Program-made: the position numbers and the translations under genes
Shown here: piece by piece, positions 45,957 through 55,739 of the stretch
Layout: every line of letters begins with the position of its first letter
How positions within the stretch are numbered: position 1 is the first letter of the stretch
The notes under the pieces: generated by a model
What the model was told of the DNA's origin: nothing
Databases searched by the model: none
Seen by the model: the letters and a program-made list of their open reading frames with translations, nothing else
Source of the DNA: Candidatus Zixiibacteriota bacterium
GTDB lineage: Bacteria > Zixibacteria > MSB-5A5 > WJJR01
Reading direction: 5' to 3'
Length of the DNA: 64,000 bases
NCBI GenBank assembly: GCA_036397555.1
Contig: DASWIS010000001.1
Coordinates: 56,854 to 120,853, forward strand

Positions 45957-48947
45957 TCAGTATTGCTGCAATCGTTCCTCTCCGGTAAACAACGCCACCC
46001 GCCCGACTCTCTCACCGACGCCGGGTACGGTGATGCGATAGACATACAGCCCGCTGGCCGGCGGCAGCCCATGCAGAGTCCGCACATCCCAAAGAACCCA
46101 ACTGGCGGCGAGATCGTTTTTCTCCACGCTGGCAATGCGTTCGCCGACGAGATTGTAAATCTCAACGGTCGCCGCACTCGCGGGCAGATTCACGAACTTG
46201 ATGCCGCTGATCGGTTCTCCGGTCGCCGTATTCAACCCATGGACATAGGGATTCGGAACGGGATGAACTTGCGCGAGGGACGCATTGTTGGTCGCGCCCT
46301 CGTCACCCGCCGCCGTGATCGAAAACTCGAATTGATCGTCGGGAGCATTGAAGCGAAAAACAGAAATCGTCAACAACTGCCCATCGGCGAGCTCTTCATT
46401 GGAGTGGCCTTCGTTGACCGCGGGCCACCAGGCATACAGCACGTCGAAATCGAATCCATCGGCGAGGATATTGCGCGCGGTATAGTACTCATCGGGCTCG
46501 TCGGAATAGTCGCTGTTGAGAATGAACAGGTACTCACGTCCGCCCAACGGATCGCCGTCCGGCGGCAGCCAGGTTTCGTCATTGGATGCCAACGCCGCGT
46601 CCTCGACGAAACAGACATTCAACTGCCGCGGCGGATCGATGGTGACATCCCACGCGGTCAACGGTACCGTCGTGTAACCGCCGTATCCATAGTTGGGCGT
46701 ACCGTTGCGCAGGTACCGATATCCGCGCTGCGTTTGTGTCGGTGAGAAACGCAACTCGACGGTTCGCAACTCGGCCTCATCCAGAATCGACGATCCAAAG
46801 AAATAGGCCCCGGCATCGAGCGCACCGCCATAGTAATAGCCGCCCCAGTTGACGCCGCCGACCCACGGTTCCTCCGAGCCGCTCCAGCCGACATCTTTGA
46901 CGCCGGCGTGCGGATCGGAGACCTGCACCATCAAACCGGCGACAACGGAGTAGCCGGGGGCACCGCTCTTGTCGGTTTGACCCTCGAGATAGCGCGTGTC
47001 GGTCGTGAGGTTGTCGAGGTTCCAGGTTGAGTCTTCATTGAACGACACGCGATATTGACCCGTCACCAGCGCATCCGGGTCGACTGTGCGAACGAGAGCA
47101 GAACCGTCGCTGACGCCGGAAACATGATCGGCGTTCTCCACCAAATCGAGTGCGACAGAGTTGGGAATCAACTCGATTCCATCCAGACGCGTCTCCAGAT
47201 CCTCGGTGAGATGTCCGACGAGATTGGATCCCGCCATGAATTCCTCAACGTTTAGTTCGTCATAGGAATAGGCCGTGACGGCGAAGAAGTATGGCTTGTG
47301 ATTGATCAACGACTTACCGGTCAGGCGGTCCTGCGAGATGGTCAGAAGATTCTCAATGCCCGAGTTGCTGCCCGACTGCACCAGGACGCGCTGGATCGCC
47401 CCGACGGTCGGGTCGAAACGGTCGGCATAAATGCGGCCGATGTCGTTGACGACGTCGAAGGTCGCGATGCGCGTCCACGGGCCGGTGATCGAACGGCCCT
47501 GGTAGACGTTGTAGCCTTCCATAACAAACCGCTGGCCCAGAATCTCAGACTCCTGAATGTCGCCTTCGGCCTCGTGGTCCCAGATCAACTCGATCGACCC
47601 GGACAACGGCTGCGCCCAGACCTTCGGCTGCGGCGGCGGGAAGGGGATCGCAAAGTTCAGATCAAAGACCGCCTGCACTTGTTCGTCGATATCGCGCAGC
47701 GCGGTGATCGAGGAGAGATGATCGGCGCCCTGGCCGACGAGCACCGCGACGACCACCTGCTGAGTATCGCCGGGAGTCATCGTGAAAGGCCCCGAGCTCA
47801 TCATGAAACGTCGGTCGTTGGAATTGACATCGATCCACCCGTTGCCGCTGACCGGATCGCCGGCGAGTTGGAAGAATGTGGTGTCACCGTCGGGATCGAC
47901 CAACGGCGTGCCGTCGGGTTCCAGGCCCTTCATGTAATTGTAGGTCTCGGTGCTGCTTTGCGGGTCGGTGCCGTTGACGTACTTGTTAAACGAGGACATC
48001 GGCAGGTTGCGATGATCGGCGATGGTGCGCCCCAGCCAGTGTGCCTGGTCGCCGGGCGACGGCACGATCGGCCCCTGCAAAAAATCGAATCCCACGGCCG
48101 GGACGGCGTCACCATAGACGCCGTCGGGCCCTTCGTTGTAGGCATACCCCAGCGACAACGTCGTATCACACCCCACCAGATCATCGAAGGCGTCGCCGAC
48201 ATCGGGATCGCACCAGATGGACAGATACGTGTCCTCCAGCAGGTTGCTTCCCTTATTGATGATTTCGAACGTCAGATAGATCGTCTGGCCGATGGCGCCG
48301 CTGCGAGCGTACGCAAACGTATGCTGCCGCACCTCGATGCCCAATGGCTGGGTCGAACCGGCGCCATTGTTGTGCTTCGCCTGGTTAGCGTCGTTATAGA
48401 CCGCCCAGAGCGACTGGTCGCCGAGCACGAGCGGGATGCGGTTGCCGTCGGCATCGAGCGAATCGGAGCCGTCGGCGCCCGTCAGCGACGGCGCCCCGTC
48501 ATCGAACGGCCACGCGGCGTAATCGGGATTCGTCTCCGCGTCATCGCCGCGATTGATGGTGTAGACATGAAACCGTCCGACATCGGGCGCATACGTGCCG
48601 TCGTCCATAATGCCCGGGCCGAATTCCGAAGAAAACTCGGAGATGGCCACGCGCGGCGCACCATTGACCATTGCCCCGACCCACAAGCCGCTGGCGAAGA
48701 TCACGGTCCGATTGGTGCCGCGCGGGAAGTACAGACCGTCGGTCTTTCCGAAGTGTTGGCTCGGATCGTAGGCGAACGATCCGACGTTGGAGACGACCAT
48801 TTGCAGATTGTTGACACCGATAAACGCCGTGTTGTCGACGGCGGCTGCTCCCACCGAGCGCGAACGCCCGTGTTCGGAGGCGGCATGTGCCGAGGTGGCG
48901 CAACCGAACGCCGTCGCAATCAGGATCGCTTGACCGATTCGATTCAT
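45957..48947 (-). CDS. Large exported surface protein with type-A-sorting-like C-terminus
   Basis: A 996-residue exported protein with signal peptide (AILIATAFGCATSAHA). It has no catalytic motif I can name. It contains a fibronectin-like stretch (VWAQPLSGSIELIWDHEAEGDI, QRFVMEGYNVYQGRSITGPW, KPYFFAVTAYSYDELN). It ends with a sorting-like domain: VHPVPNPYVHGLN, GIKFVNLPASAATVEIYNLVGERIASV, GLPPASGLYVYRITVPG. Its neighbours are a TonB receptor and a PorV-like protein, so it is probably displayed on the surface together with them. Substrate unknown. Confidence 0.85.
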   Translation of the reverse strand: MNRIGQAILIATAFGCATSAHAASEHGRSRSVGAAAVDNTAFIGVNNLQMVVSNVGSFAYDPSQHFGKTDGLYFPRGTNRTVIFASGLWVGAMVNGAPRVAISEFSSEFGPGIMDDGTYAPDVGRFHVYTINRGDDAETNPDYAAWPFDDGAPSLTGADGSDSLDADGNRIPLVLGDQSLWAVYNDANQAKHNNGAGSTQPLGIEVRQHTFAYARSGAIGQTIYLTFEIINKGSNLLEDTYLSIWCDPDVGDAFDDLVGCDTTLSLGYAYNEGPDGVYGDAVPAVGFDFLQGPIVPSPGDQAHWLGRTIADHRNLPMSSFNKYVNGTDPQSSTETYNYMKGLEPDGTPLVDPDGDTTFFQLAGDPVSGNGWIDVNSNDRRFMMSSGPFTMTPGDTQQVVVAVLVGQGADHLSSITALRDIDEQVQAVFDLNFAIPFPPPQPKVWAQPLSGSIELIWDHEAEGDIQESEILGQRFVMEGYNVYQGRSITGPWTRIATFDVVNDIGRIYADRFDPTVGAIQRVLVQSGSNSGIENLLTISQDRLTGKSLINHKPYFFAVTAYSYDELNVEEFMAGSNLVGHLTEDLETRLDGIELIPNSVALDLVENADHVSGVSDGSALVRTVDPDALVTGQYRVSFNEDSTWNLDNLTTDTRYLEGQTDKSGAPGYSVVAGLMVQVSDPHAGVKDVGWSGSEEPWVGGVNWGGYYYGGALDAGAYFFGSSILDEAELRTVELRFSPTQTQRGYRYLRNGTPNYGYGGYTTVPLTAWDVTIDPPRQLNVCFVEDAALASNDETWLPPDGDPLGGREYLFILNSDYSDEPDEYYTARNILADGFDFDVLYAWWPAVNEGHSNEELADGQLLTISVFRFNAPDDQFEFSITAAGDEGATNNASLAQVHPVPNPYVHGLNTATGEPISGIKFVNLPASAATVEIYNLVGERIASVEKNDLAASWVLWDVRTLHGLPPASGLYVYRITVPGVGERVGRVALFTGEERLQQY

Positions 48948-48978
48948 CCTATGCTCTCCCGCACTCCGAGCGTCCCGC

Positions 48979-51876
48979 TCAGAAGTATATCCGCATGCCG
49001 GCGCGAATCTGGCGCGGCACGCCGTAGTTGGTCGGATCGTTTTCGCGCAGCCGATACTTCTCTTCGCCCGTTAAGCCCGAGGAGTCGTGCGCATCGTCGT
49101 AGGCGTCGATGAAGTCCTGTCCGTCCTCGGTCTGCAGCCAGCCGGTGGAATTCGGCAGTCCGGTCGATGCGAAGACATCCCGGACATTATCGCGATCAAA
49201 CAGATTGATGACGACGAGCTCCAGCTCGGTGTTCAGGCCGCCGAATCGCAGCCCGCGCGTCGCCTTCAGATCGACCTGCATCGTCCATTCGGCATAGCGC
49301 GAATTGATGCCGCCGATCGGATCGATCCGCGTTGCCGCTTCGGTGACTTCATTGGAGACCGCCTGCGGCGTGTAGGGAAACCCGCTCCCCGTTTGCATCG
49401 TCACATTCAGACCGGCGTTCTCCAGAAAGTGCCATCCCCCCAATGACGGCCCCTCACCGGGGCGACTGCGCAGATCGAAGATTCCGACGAATTTGTGGCG
49501 CTGATCATAATCCAGGGGCGACGCCACCGTCGGCGGCTGCGCCTGTGTCCAGGCGATGTTCGACTGCGAGTTGGGGTCCGAGCCGGTTCCGGTCGCGTGC
49601 GCCATCGTGTAGCTGAAGTGCAGCGCGATGTTGCTGGCGCGCCGCATGTCGAACGTGAGCTCCAACCCCTTGATGGTGCCGAAGTCGGTGTTGCGGTAGG
49701 ACGCGAAGCTGAACGGCTGCGCCGGCTGATTGACGACCTGCGTCAAATCGCCGACGTCCTTGTAGTAGGCCGTAACGTCCAATGACGTGTTGTCGCCCAG
49801 TTGGCGCGTCCAGCCCACTTCATAGGCAATCGTGCGCTCCGGCCGCAGGTTCGGATTGCCGAATGGGAAGTAGTACTTTCCATTCTGCACCTGGTATTCG
49901 AGGAATTCATACGACACATACAGATTCATCAGATCAGGACGCTGCATGAATCGACCGTAGGAGGCGTGAAACACCGAAACGTCGCTGATCGGAAACGCGA
50001 CGCCCAGACGCGGCGAGAGCGCCACTTCCGGACGGCTCGCTTCCAGATCCTCGGGGTCGAGCTGTCCGGCCAGCTCACGCTGTTCGTCGGTCGGGTTCTC
50101 CTGATCAAGATAGTGATCGGGATCCAGCGGATTTTCCGGATCACGCAGGCGGTCCGTGTTGACATCGAGGTAGTCCAGACGCACTCCCGCATTGAGCACG
50201 AGGCCGTCCAGCTCGAACTTATCCTGCACGAACGCGGCAAATGTTTCGGGATGCTTGGCGCCCTGCAATCCTTCGTCTTCCTCCTGCTCACCGGTGATGC
50301 TGTACCCGTAACGGTCGACGTCCTGGAAGCCGCCGCCGTCGACACCGCGCCAGACGAGCGACGGGATGACATGCTCGTAGCGGCGCAATGTGTGCCGCTG
50401 ATAGTCCAGACCGGCGCGCACTTCGTGGCGCGGATGCAACTGGCTGACTAAGTCGGCGTCAAAACCGGCATACGATGAGCGTCGATGCAGATAGTTGTTC
50501 CAAATCGCCGCTTCATCGCCGCGCAACGTGTACGTGCGCCCGTCGATGACCGTGTCTTCGATCTCGGTGGGACCGTTGATGTCGTCCCATGTGCGGAAAA
50601 GCTGAGTTTGGTCGAGGGTGGACAGGACCCCCGGGCGGCCGTAGGTCCAGATGTCCTCAAAATGCACGCCGTCGCCGCGCTCGCGCTCGGTCACGAAGTA
50701 GCTGCCCGACACCGTGTAGAACGTGCGAGGGTTGATGACGTGCTCGAGCGTAACATTGGCCGACTGATTGAAGTCTTCCAGGCGGGGCGCATGCTCCATG
50801 TTAAACTGCCAGGGGCTGAGCCAGAGCTTCCAACTGTCGGTCGATTGCAGCCCGCCCGCCTTCAACTCCAACCCGTTGCCGAGCTGCCAGTTGACCTTGC
50901 CGCGCCACGTCCAGCCGCCGGAGTGGTTGTGCGGCAACGGGCCGCCGGCGATGGCCGATGGGTCACGGTCGCCAAACCAACGGCGCTCACCGGAGACGAT
51001 GAAGCGTACGTCGTCGGTGAGACCGACCAGCGGACCGGAAAGACTGCTGTTGTAGACATTATAGTCGTAGCTGTTGCCGTGAAAATTGTCGGTAATGGTT
51101 TCGATGGTGCCGGACAGTTTGTCGCCGCCGTCGCGCGTCGTCACGTTGACCGCACCGGACGCAATCCAGCCGTATTCGGCGTTGAAGCCGCCGGTCACGA
51201 TCGAGACTTCCTCCAAATCGTTGTTGTTGATCTGCGTCGTCGAGATGCCGGTGAGCGGATCCTGCTGCGAGAAGCCGTCGACAAAGTAGGCGACCTCCGA
51301 CGTGCGGCCGCCGCGCACGTTCAGCAGATTCCCGTTACGCACGACCACGCCCGGCTGCAGGGCGACCAACTCGCGATACCCCCGAGTCGGCATCGTGCGA
51401 ATCTGATCGCTCTCCACGATGCGCAGCGACGCGGTGCGGTCCTTGAGAACCAACGGCCGTTCGGCGACGACCACGATCGTCCCCATTTCGATCGGTTTGG
51501 AGGACAACTGGATGTCCTGCTCGGTGTCCAAATCGACTGAGACTTTCAGATTGCGCACTTCAATCTCCTGAAAGAGCAGGAGTTCCGTCTGATCGGCCGC
51601 GGGTTGTGCGCTCAACAGCGAGGCGACCAGCGTGTAACGCCCGACGGGCATGTTGAGGATCGTGTAGCGCCCTTTGGCGTCGGTGTACGTTTCGATGTCG
51701 GTGTTCAGAACGCGGACGAGCGCCCCGGCGATCGGCTGGCCGGTTTCAGTGTCGATCACGCGACCGGAGAGTTTGCCCGTGGTCCCGCCCAACGCGGGGA
51801 GCGTCACGGCGAGCACGCACAGCGACACCGCAAGGGCGGGCCACCATGCACATAGAGCATGAAACCGAAGCCGCAT
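48979..51876 (-). CDS. TonB-dependent outer-membrane receptor with carboxypeptidase-regulatory-like N-terminus
   Basis: A 965-residue receptor. After the signal peptide (WWPALAVSLCVLAVTLPALGG) comes a CarboxypepD_reg-like domain (KLSGRVIDTETGQPIAGALVRVL, DAKGRYTILNMPVGRYTLVAS). The plug follows (IRTMPTRGYRELVALQPGVVVRNGNLLNVRGGRTSEVAYFVDG), then a 22-strand barrel with repeats such as LSPRLGVAFPISDVSVFHASYGRFMQRPDLMNLY and ends in ..GMRIYF. The ATG has GGAGAG 5 nt upstream; a start at 52041 would enter the upstream regulatory region. First gene of the seven-gene operon. Ligand unknown. Confidence 0.93.
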   Translation of the reverse strand: MRLRFHALCAWWPALAVSLCVLAVTLPALGGTTGKLSGRVIDTETGQPIAGALVRVLNTDIETYTDAKGRYTILNMPVGRYTLVASLLSAQPAADQTELLLFQEIEVRNLKVSVDLDTEQDIQLSSKPIEMGTIVVVAERPLVLKDRTASLRIVESDQIRTMPTRGYRELVALQPGVVVRNGNLLNVRGGRTSEVAYFVDGFSQQDPLTGISTTQINNNDLEEVSIVTGGFNAEYGWIASGAVNVTTRDGGDKLSGTIETITDNFHGNSYDYNVYNSSLSGPLVGLTDDVRFIVSGERRWFGDRDPSAIAGGPLPHNHSGGWTWRGKVNWQLGNGLELKAGGLQSTDSWKLWLSPWQFNMEHAPRLEDFNQSANVTLEHVINPRTFYTVSGSYFVTERERGDGVHFEDIWTYGRPGVLSTLDQTQLFRTWDDINGPTEIEDTVIDGRTYTLRGDEAAIWNNYLHRRSSYAGFDADLVSQLHPRHEVRAGLDYQRHTLRRYEHVIPSLVWRGVDGGGFQDVDRYGYSITGEQEEDEGLQGAKHPETFAAFVQDKFELDGLVLNAGVRLDYLDVNTDRLRDPENPLDPDHYLDQENPTDEQRELAGQLDPEDLEASRPEVALSPRLGVAFPISDVSVFHASYGRFMQRPDLMNLYVSYEFLEYQVQNGKYYFPFGNPNLRPERTIAYEVGWTRQLGDNTSLDVTAYYKDVGDLTQVVNQPAQPFSFASYRNTDFGTIKGLELTFDMRRASNIALHFSYTMAHATGTGSDPNSQSNIAWTQAQPPTVASPLDYDQRHKFVGIFDLRSRPGEGPSLGGWHFLENAGLNVTMQTGSGFPYTPQAVSNEVTEAATRIDPIGGINSRYAEWTMQVDLKATRGLRFGGLNTELELVVINLFDRDNVRDVFASTGLPNSTGWLQTEDGQDFIDAYDDAHDSSGLTGEEKYRLRENDPTNYGVPRQIRAGMRIYF

Positions 51877-52095
51877 CTGGTCTCTCCTTTGCCCCAATGC
51901 GCCGTCTGCCATCATCGCAACGGCGTCTGAAGTCGTCGATGATGCGCGCAGCGTGTCACGATGCTGCGCCGTCGATTCCCAGTATGCTCCAATGGGAGGA
52001 TTCGCCCGGCGTGTGGCACCCTGCCGGAGAATCCCCGACATCTTCTATTGTCGGAGCTTGAGGTGTTTTCTAAAGAGGAAGCAGCCAACCGATTC

Positions 52096-52121
52096 GCGAT
52101 GTGCAAGAGTTTGCACATCGC
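52096..52121. promoter_or_regulatory. 11-bp perfect palindromic stem upstream of the TonB operon
   Basis: GCGATGTGCAA-GAGT-TTGCACATCGC is a perfect inverted repeat with a 4-nt spacer, 15 nt downstream of the rsmA stop codon and 220 nt upstream of the TonB receptor ATG. As DNA it has the look of a dimeric-regulator operator; as RNA it is a very stable hairpin that could end the rsmA transcript, though no T-run follows. Confidence 0.5.
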
Positions 52122-52136
52122 CGCGGTGGCCGGGTC

Positions 52137-52985
52137 TTACGCGACATCCTGATGTGCGCGAAGGACGTGTGCGAGCCTTGCAAAGTCGGCCGTCTCAAGC
52201 TCCTGAGCTCGTTTGGCCAGCAGATCGGGGCAATCTTTACGCAACCGGTTCAGGGTCTCGGCGGGAATGCGCGAGTCATGCGCGAAATTATTCGCGAGGA
52301 TTTTTCTGGGCTGGGCAAAGGCGATCTGAACGATGAAGTCGATTCCCTCCAGGCCCGCCAATTCCGGCGTCTCGGGCTTAAAGTCGATACTCATCACGGT
52401 GGATGTCACGCGCGGCGGCGGATAAAATGCGCGCGGCGGGATATCGAACAAGCGCACACCGCTCGCGTGCGCCTGGAACCAAACCGAGACCGAACCGCGC
52501 CCCGGATCGCCGGGCTGCGCCAAGAGGCGGCGCACAACTTCACGTTGTAGCGTGACCACCGCGCCGCGCCAGCAGCCACTGCGTGCGACCGCCCATTGCA
52601 GGATGCGATGGCCGATCCCGAACGGCAGGTTGCCGTAGAGCCACGACTCTGCCGGCGGCTCGGCTTCCGGGGGCAAACTGAGTACGTCGGCGTGAAAGAT
52701 CGTCACTGTGGATGTGCGCTTGAATTTCTTGTGCAGCATGCCGACCATGCGACGGTCTTTTTCGACTATGCGGCACTCCGCGCCCATGGCGACAAGCCGC
52801 TCGGTAAGGAACCCCTTTCCCGCACCGATCTCATAAATTCGCTCTCCCGGTTTGACCGGCAAAGCCGATGCCATCCGGTCGGCGATGGCGCCATCGATCA
52901 GAAAATTCTGTGACAGCGAACGCCGCGCCCGCAGCTTGGGTTTACCGCCGGATGCGCGCCTAAGTTTGTCGGGATATTTCGGCAT
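52137..52985 (-). CDS. rsmA: 16S rRNA dimethyladenosine transferase (RsmA/KsgA)
   Basis: A 282-residue enzyme that dimethylates two adjacent adenosines near the 3' end of 16S rRNA. Motifs are SQNFLIDGAIADRM, IYEIGAGKGFLTERLV, FHADVLSLP and GNLPFGIGHRIL. The last has Phe where most enzymes have Tyr (NLPY), a tolerated variant. Also present are LQREVVRRLLAQPGDPGRGSVSVW and PPRAFYPPPRVTSTVM. It follows tatD by 17 nt at the end of the rho-holB-PSP1-metG-tatD run. Confidence 0.94.
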   Translation of the reverse strand: MPKYPDKLRRASGGKPKLRARRSLSQNFLIDGAIADRMASALPVKPGERIYEIGAGKGFLTERLVAMGAECRIVEKDRRMVGMLHKKFKRTSTVTIFHADVLSLPPEAEPPAESWLYGNLPFGIGHRILQWAVARSGCWRGAVVTLQREVVRRLLAQPGDPGRGSVSVWFQAHASGVRLFDIPPRAFYPPPRVTSTVMSIDFKPETPELAGLEGIDFIVQIAFAQPRKILANNFAHDSRIPAETLNRLRKDCPDLLAKRAQELETADFARLAHVLRAHQDVA

Positions 52986-53002
52986 CGGGATGGTGTGACC
53001 GC

Positions 53003-53770
53003 TTAGTCGCCCAATCGAAAGAGCCGGCGCACATTCGCATCGGTCTGTGCTTCGACGTCGGTGACGTCAATCCCACGCAGCGTTGCGATATGGGCGGCCA
53101 CGAGGGGAATGTACGACGGTTCGTTTCGCCTGGCCCGATGCGGATGCGGTGCCAGGAACGGGCAGTCGGTCTCCAGCAGCATGCGGTCGAGGCGAACCGT
53201 GCGCGCGACTTCGGACATCGTTGCGTTCTTAAATGTCACGATGCCGTTGACGGAAACATGGAAGCCCAGGTCGATCACCTGCCGTGCCGTTTGGGGCGAT
53301 TCGCTGAAACAGTGGAAAACACCCCCCAGCGACGGCGTCCCCGACTTTAAGACAAGCGCGAATATGTCGTCGAAGGCGTCGCGGTTGTGAATGACAATCG
53401 GCAATTGGCAGTCGCGCGCGACGGCCATCTGCTCGATGAACGCGCGCCGTTGTTGGTCGGGCGGCGAGAGATTGCGATAGTAGTCCAACCCAATCTCCCC
53501 GATGGCGACGACTTTGGGGTGCTGCGCCAACTCCATCAGGCGTTTTGTCGACGCGCTGCCCTCCCAAATCCCGGCGTCGTGCGGGTGAATGCCGACCGTG
53601 GCGTAGGTGCGCTCGTAGCGCTCCGCGAGTTCGAGCACCCGTTCGCAGGATTCGAAATCTGTGGCGATGTTGATGATCGTGTGCACACCCGCTTGATGGG
53701 CGCGCTCGACCACGGCGTCGCGGTCGGAATCGAACGCATCGAAGTTCAGATGCGCGTGAGAGTCGATCAT
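53003..53770 (-). CDS. tatD: TatD-family metal-dependent hydrolase
   Basis: A 255-residue metal-dependent DNase/hydrolase barrel. Metal ligands are in MIDSHAHLNF, AIGEIGLDYYRN, LPIVIHNRDAFDD, GVFHCFSES and LLETDCPFLAP. Its ATG overlaps the metG stop by one nt (TGATG), so it is translationally coupled to metG, as in many bacteria. Family roles include 3'-5' DNase activity and D-aminoacyl-tRNA quality control; the exact substrate is not known here. Confidence 0.94.
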   Translation of the reverse strand: MIDSHAHLNFDAFDSDRDAVVERAHQAGVHTIINIATDFESCERVLELAERYERTYATVGIHPHDAGIWEGSASTKRLMELAQHPKVVAIGEIGLDYYRNLSPPDQQRRAFIEQMAVARDCQLPIVIHNRDAFDDIFALVLKSGTPSLGGVFHCFSESPQTARQVIDLGFHVSVNGIVTFKNATMSEVARTVRLDRMLLETDCPFLAPHPHRARRNEPSYIPLVAAHIATLRGIDVTDVEAQTDANVRRLFRLGD

Positions 53771-55710
53771 CAGCCGATGCCGGAGCCGGAAGGAAGCGGG
53801 CCGTCAGTGGTCAGCAGGCGCAGCGTGCCGTCGTGAGATGCTGCCAGCAGCATGCCGTTGGATTCGACCCCACGAATCTTTGCAGGTTTGAGATTGGCCA
53901 CGATCACGATCGACTTGCCGACCAACTCCTCGGGTTTGTAGTGCTGCGCGATTCCGGCGACGATCTGCCTACGCTCAACGCCGACCGCCAATTGAAGCAC
54001 GAGCAGTTTGTCGGCTTCGGGATGTTTCGCCGCCGCGATGACCTCGGCGGTGCGGAGCTGCACACCCTTGAACGTGTCGAATGTAATGTGCAGGTCGGTC
54101 TGTGTCATTGCCGGGGCATCGGCAGCCGGCGGAGTCGGTGTCGTTTTGTCCATGCGCGGAAAGATGGGTTGGTCGTCCTGTAGTTTGAACGGACCGGGAC
54201 AGCGGTCCCAGCCGTTGAGCGATGCGCGGTTCAGTTCACTCTCCGGTTTCTTAAAACCGAGTGTGCGAAGGATTTGTCGTGACTTGTCGGGAAGTACCGG
54301 CGAGAGCAGCAGCGTCGCGACTCGTATTGTCTCGGCGGCGGTGTTAAGCACCGCACCGAGACGCGACATCTGATTCTGCTTCGCCAGCGCCCACGGCCGC
54401 GCCTGTTCCATATACCTGTTGCACAGGCGGGCCAGATTCAGTCCGGCAGTGATTCCATCGTTGGGCGACAAGTTGTCGATGGCGGTTTCAAAGGATTGCA
54501 CCGCCCGTGCAACAGCGTCGCGCAACTCGGCATCGAGTTTGTCCGGAGCGTTCTCGGACGGGCGCTGTCCGTCGTAGTGACGTTGAATCAGCGTGACTGT
54601 GCGTGACACGAGATTGCCCAGATCGTTGGCCAAGTCGGCATTGAACTGCCGCACGAACTCTTCCTCTTTGACATCCCCGTCCTGACCGAACGGGAACTGC
54701 GTCAGCAACAGGTGACGCGCGCCGTCGGGTCCGAATCGCTCGACCATCGCATGCGGGTCGATGGCGTTCCCCAGCGACTTGCTCATCTTCTGGCCGTTGA
54801 CCGTGAAATATCCGTGGATGAAGATCGTGTCGGGCGGTTTCTCGCCGATGGACAAGAGCATCGCCGGCCAGTAGACGGCATGAAACTTCAGGATGTCTTT
54901 GGCCATCAGATGCACGACATGGCCATTGGTCCACCGACGGTCGAACGACGTGCGATCATCGCCGTACCCGATGGCGGTAATGTAATTCGGCAGCGCGTCG
55001 ACCCAGACATAGGCGTTTTGCGACGGGTCAAACGGCAGCGGCACCCCCCAGTCGACTTTCTCCCGCGATGCGGAAAAGTCTTCCAGCCCCTGCCGGAAGA
55101 GTCCGAGCACTTCGCGTCGGCGTTCATCGGGCAGAACGCGAATCGTACCGTCGCGGATCATTCCTTCGACTTGTGTCAGATACGCGGTCAGCCGGAAAAA
55201 GTAATTCTTCTCGCTCAGTTTCTCGGGGGTGGTCAAATGCTCCGGGCACTTGCCGTCGACCAGTTCTTTCTCCGTGATGAACTTCTCGCAGCCGAGACAG
55301 TAGAGCCCCTCGTACACGCCCTCGTATAGCACCGGAAGTCCATCCGGTCCCTTGGCGCGGTGCATTCGTTCGAGCATGGACTGCACACCGCGCACATGGC
55401 GCTCATCGGTCGTACGGATGAACTGGTCGTACTGGATGCCGAGCCGTTCCCATGTGCGCTTGAATGCCTCACTGTGTCGGTCGCACCACTCTTGCGGCGT
55501 CATCTTATTCTTGCGCGCGATTTCGGCGATGCGCGCGCCGTGTTCATCCGTGCCGGTCAAAAAGTACGCATCACGTCCCAGCAGCCGATGCGCGCGAGTC
55601 AGATAATCGGCGACGATCGTCGTATAGGCGTGGCCGATATGCGGCTTGTCGTTGACGTAGTAAATCGGCGTCGTGATGTAGATCGGACGCTGTGAGGATG
55701 TCCCGGGCAT
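53770..55710 (-). CDS. metG: Methionyl-tRNA synthetase with C-terminal tRNA-binding domain
   Basis: A 646-residue class-I synthetase. The HIGH motif reads PHIGHAYTTIVADYL and the KMSKS motif GQKMSKSLGNAIDP. The connective domain holds one CLGC knot (YCLGCEKFITEKELVDGKCPEH). The C-terminal roughly 110 residues form an EMAP/Trbp111-like OB-fold (HITFDTFKGVQLRTAEVIAAAKHPEADKLLVLQL). It is coupled to tatD downstream and lies 29 nt after the PSP1 gene. Confidence 0.96.
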   Translation of the reverse strand: MPGTSSQRPIYITTPIYYVNDKPHIGHAYTTIVADYLTRAHRLLGRDAYFLTGTDEHGARIAEIARKNKMTPQEWCDRHSEAFKRTWERLGIQYDQFIRTTDERHVRGVQSMLERMHRAKGPDGLPVLYEGVYEGLYCLGCEKFITEKELVDGKCPEHLTTPEKLSEKNYFFRLTAYLTQVEGMIRDGTIRVLPDERRREVLGLFRQGLEDFSASREKVDWGVPLPFDPSQNAYVWVDALPNYITAIGYGDDRTSFDRRWTNGHVVHLMAKDILKFHAVYWPAMLLSIGEKPPDTIFIHGYFTVNGQKMSKSLGNAIDPHAMVERFGPDGARHLLLTQFPFGQDGDVKEEEFVRQFNADLANDLGNLVSRTVTLIQRHYDGQRPSENAPDKLDAELRDAVARAVQSFETAIDNLSPNDGITAGLNLARLCNRYMEQARPWALAKQNQMSRLGAVLNTAAETIRVATLLLSPVLPDKSRQILRTLGFKKPESELNRASLNGWDRCPGPFKLQDDQPIFPRMDKTTPTPPAADAPAMTQTDLHITFDTFKGVQLRTAEVIAAAKHPEADKLLVLQLAVGVERRQIVAGIAQHYKPEELVGKSIVIVANLKPAKIRGVESNGMLLAASHDGTLRLLTTDGPLPSGSGIG

Positions 55711-55739
55711 TGTGCGTTGCAGGCAGAGGGTGGATCGGA

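Noticed and set aside
47298..49112. 604-codon plus-strand frame opposite the surface protein gene
   Set aside because: Translation is Arg/Asp/Val repetitive and matches no family; the opposite frame has signal peptide and sorting domain.
52602..52650. Defective RsmA because the motif reads NLPF instead of NLPY
   Set aside because: Phe at this position is tolerated in the methyltransferase family and all other motifs are intact.
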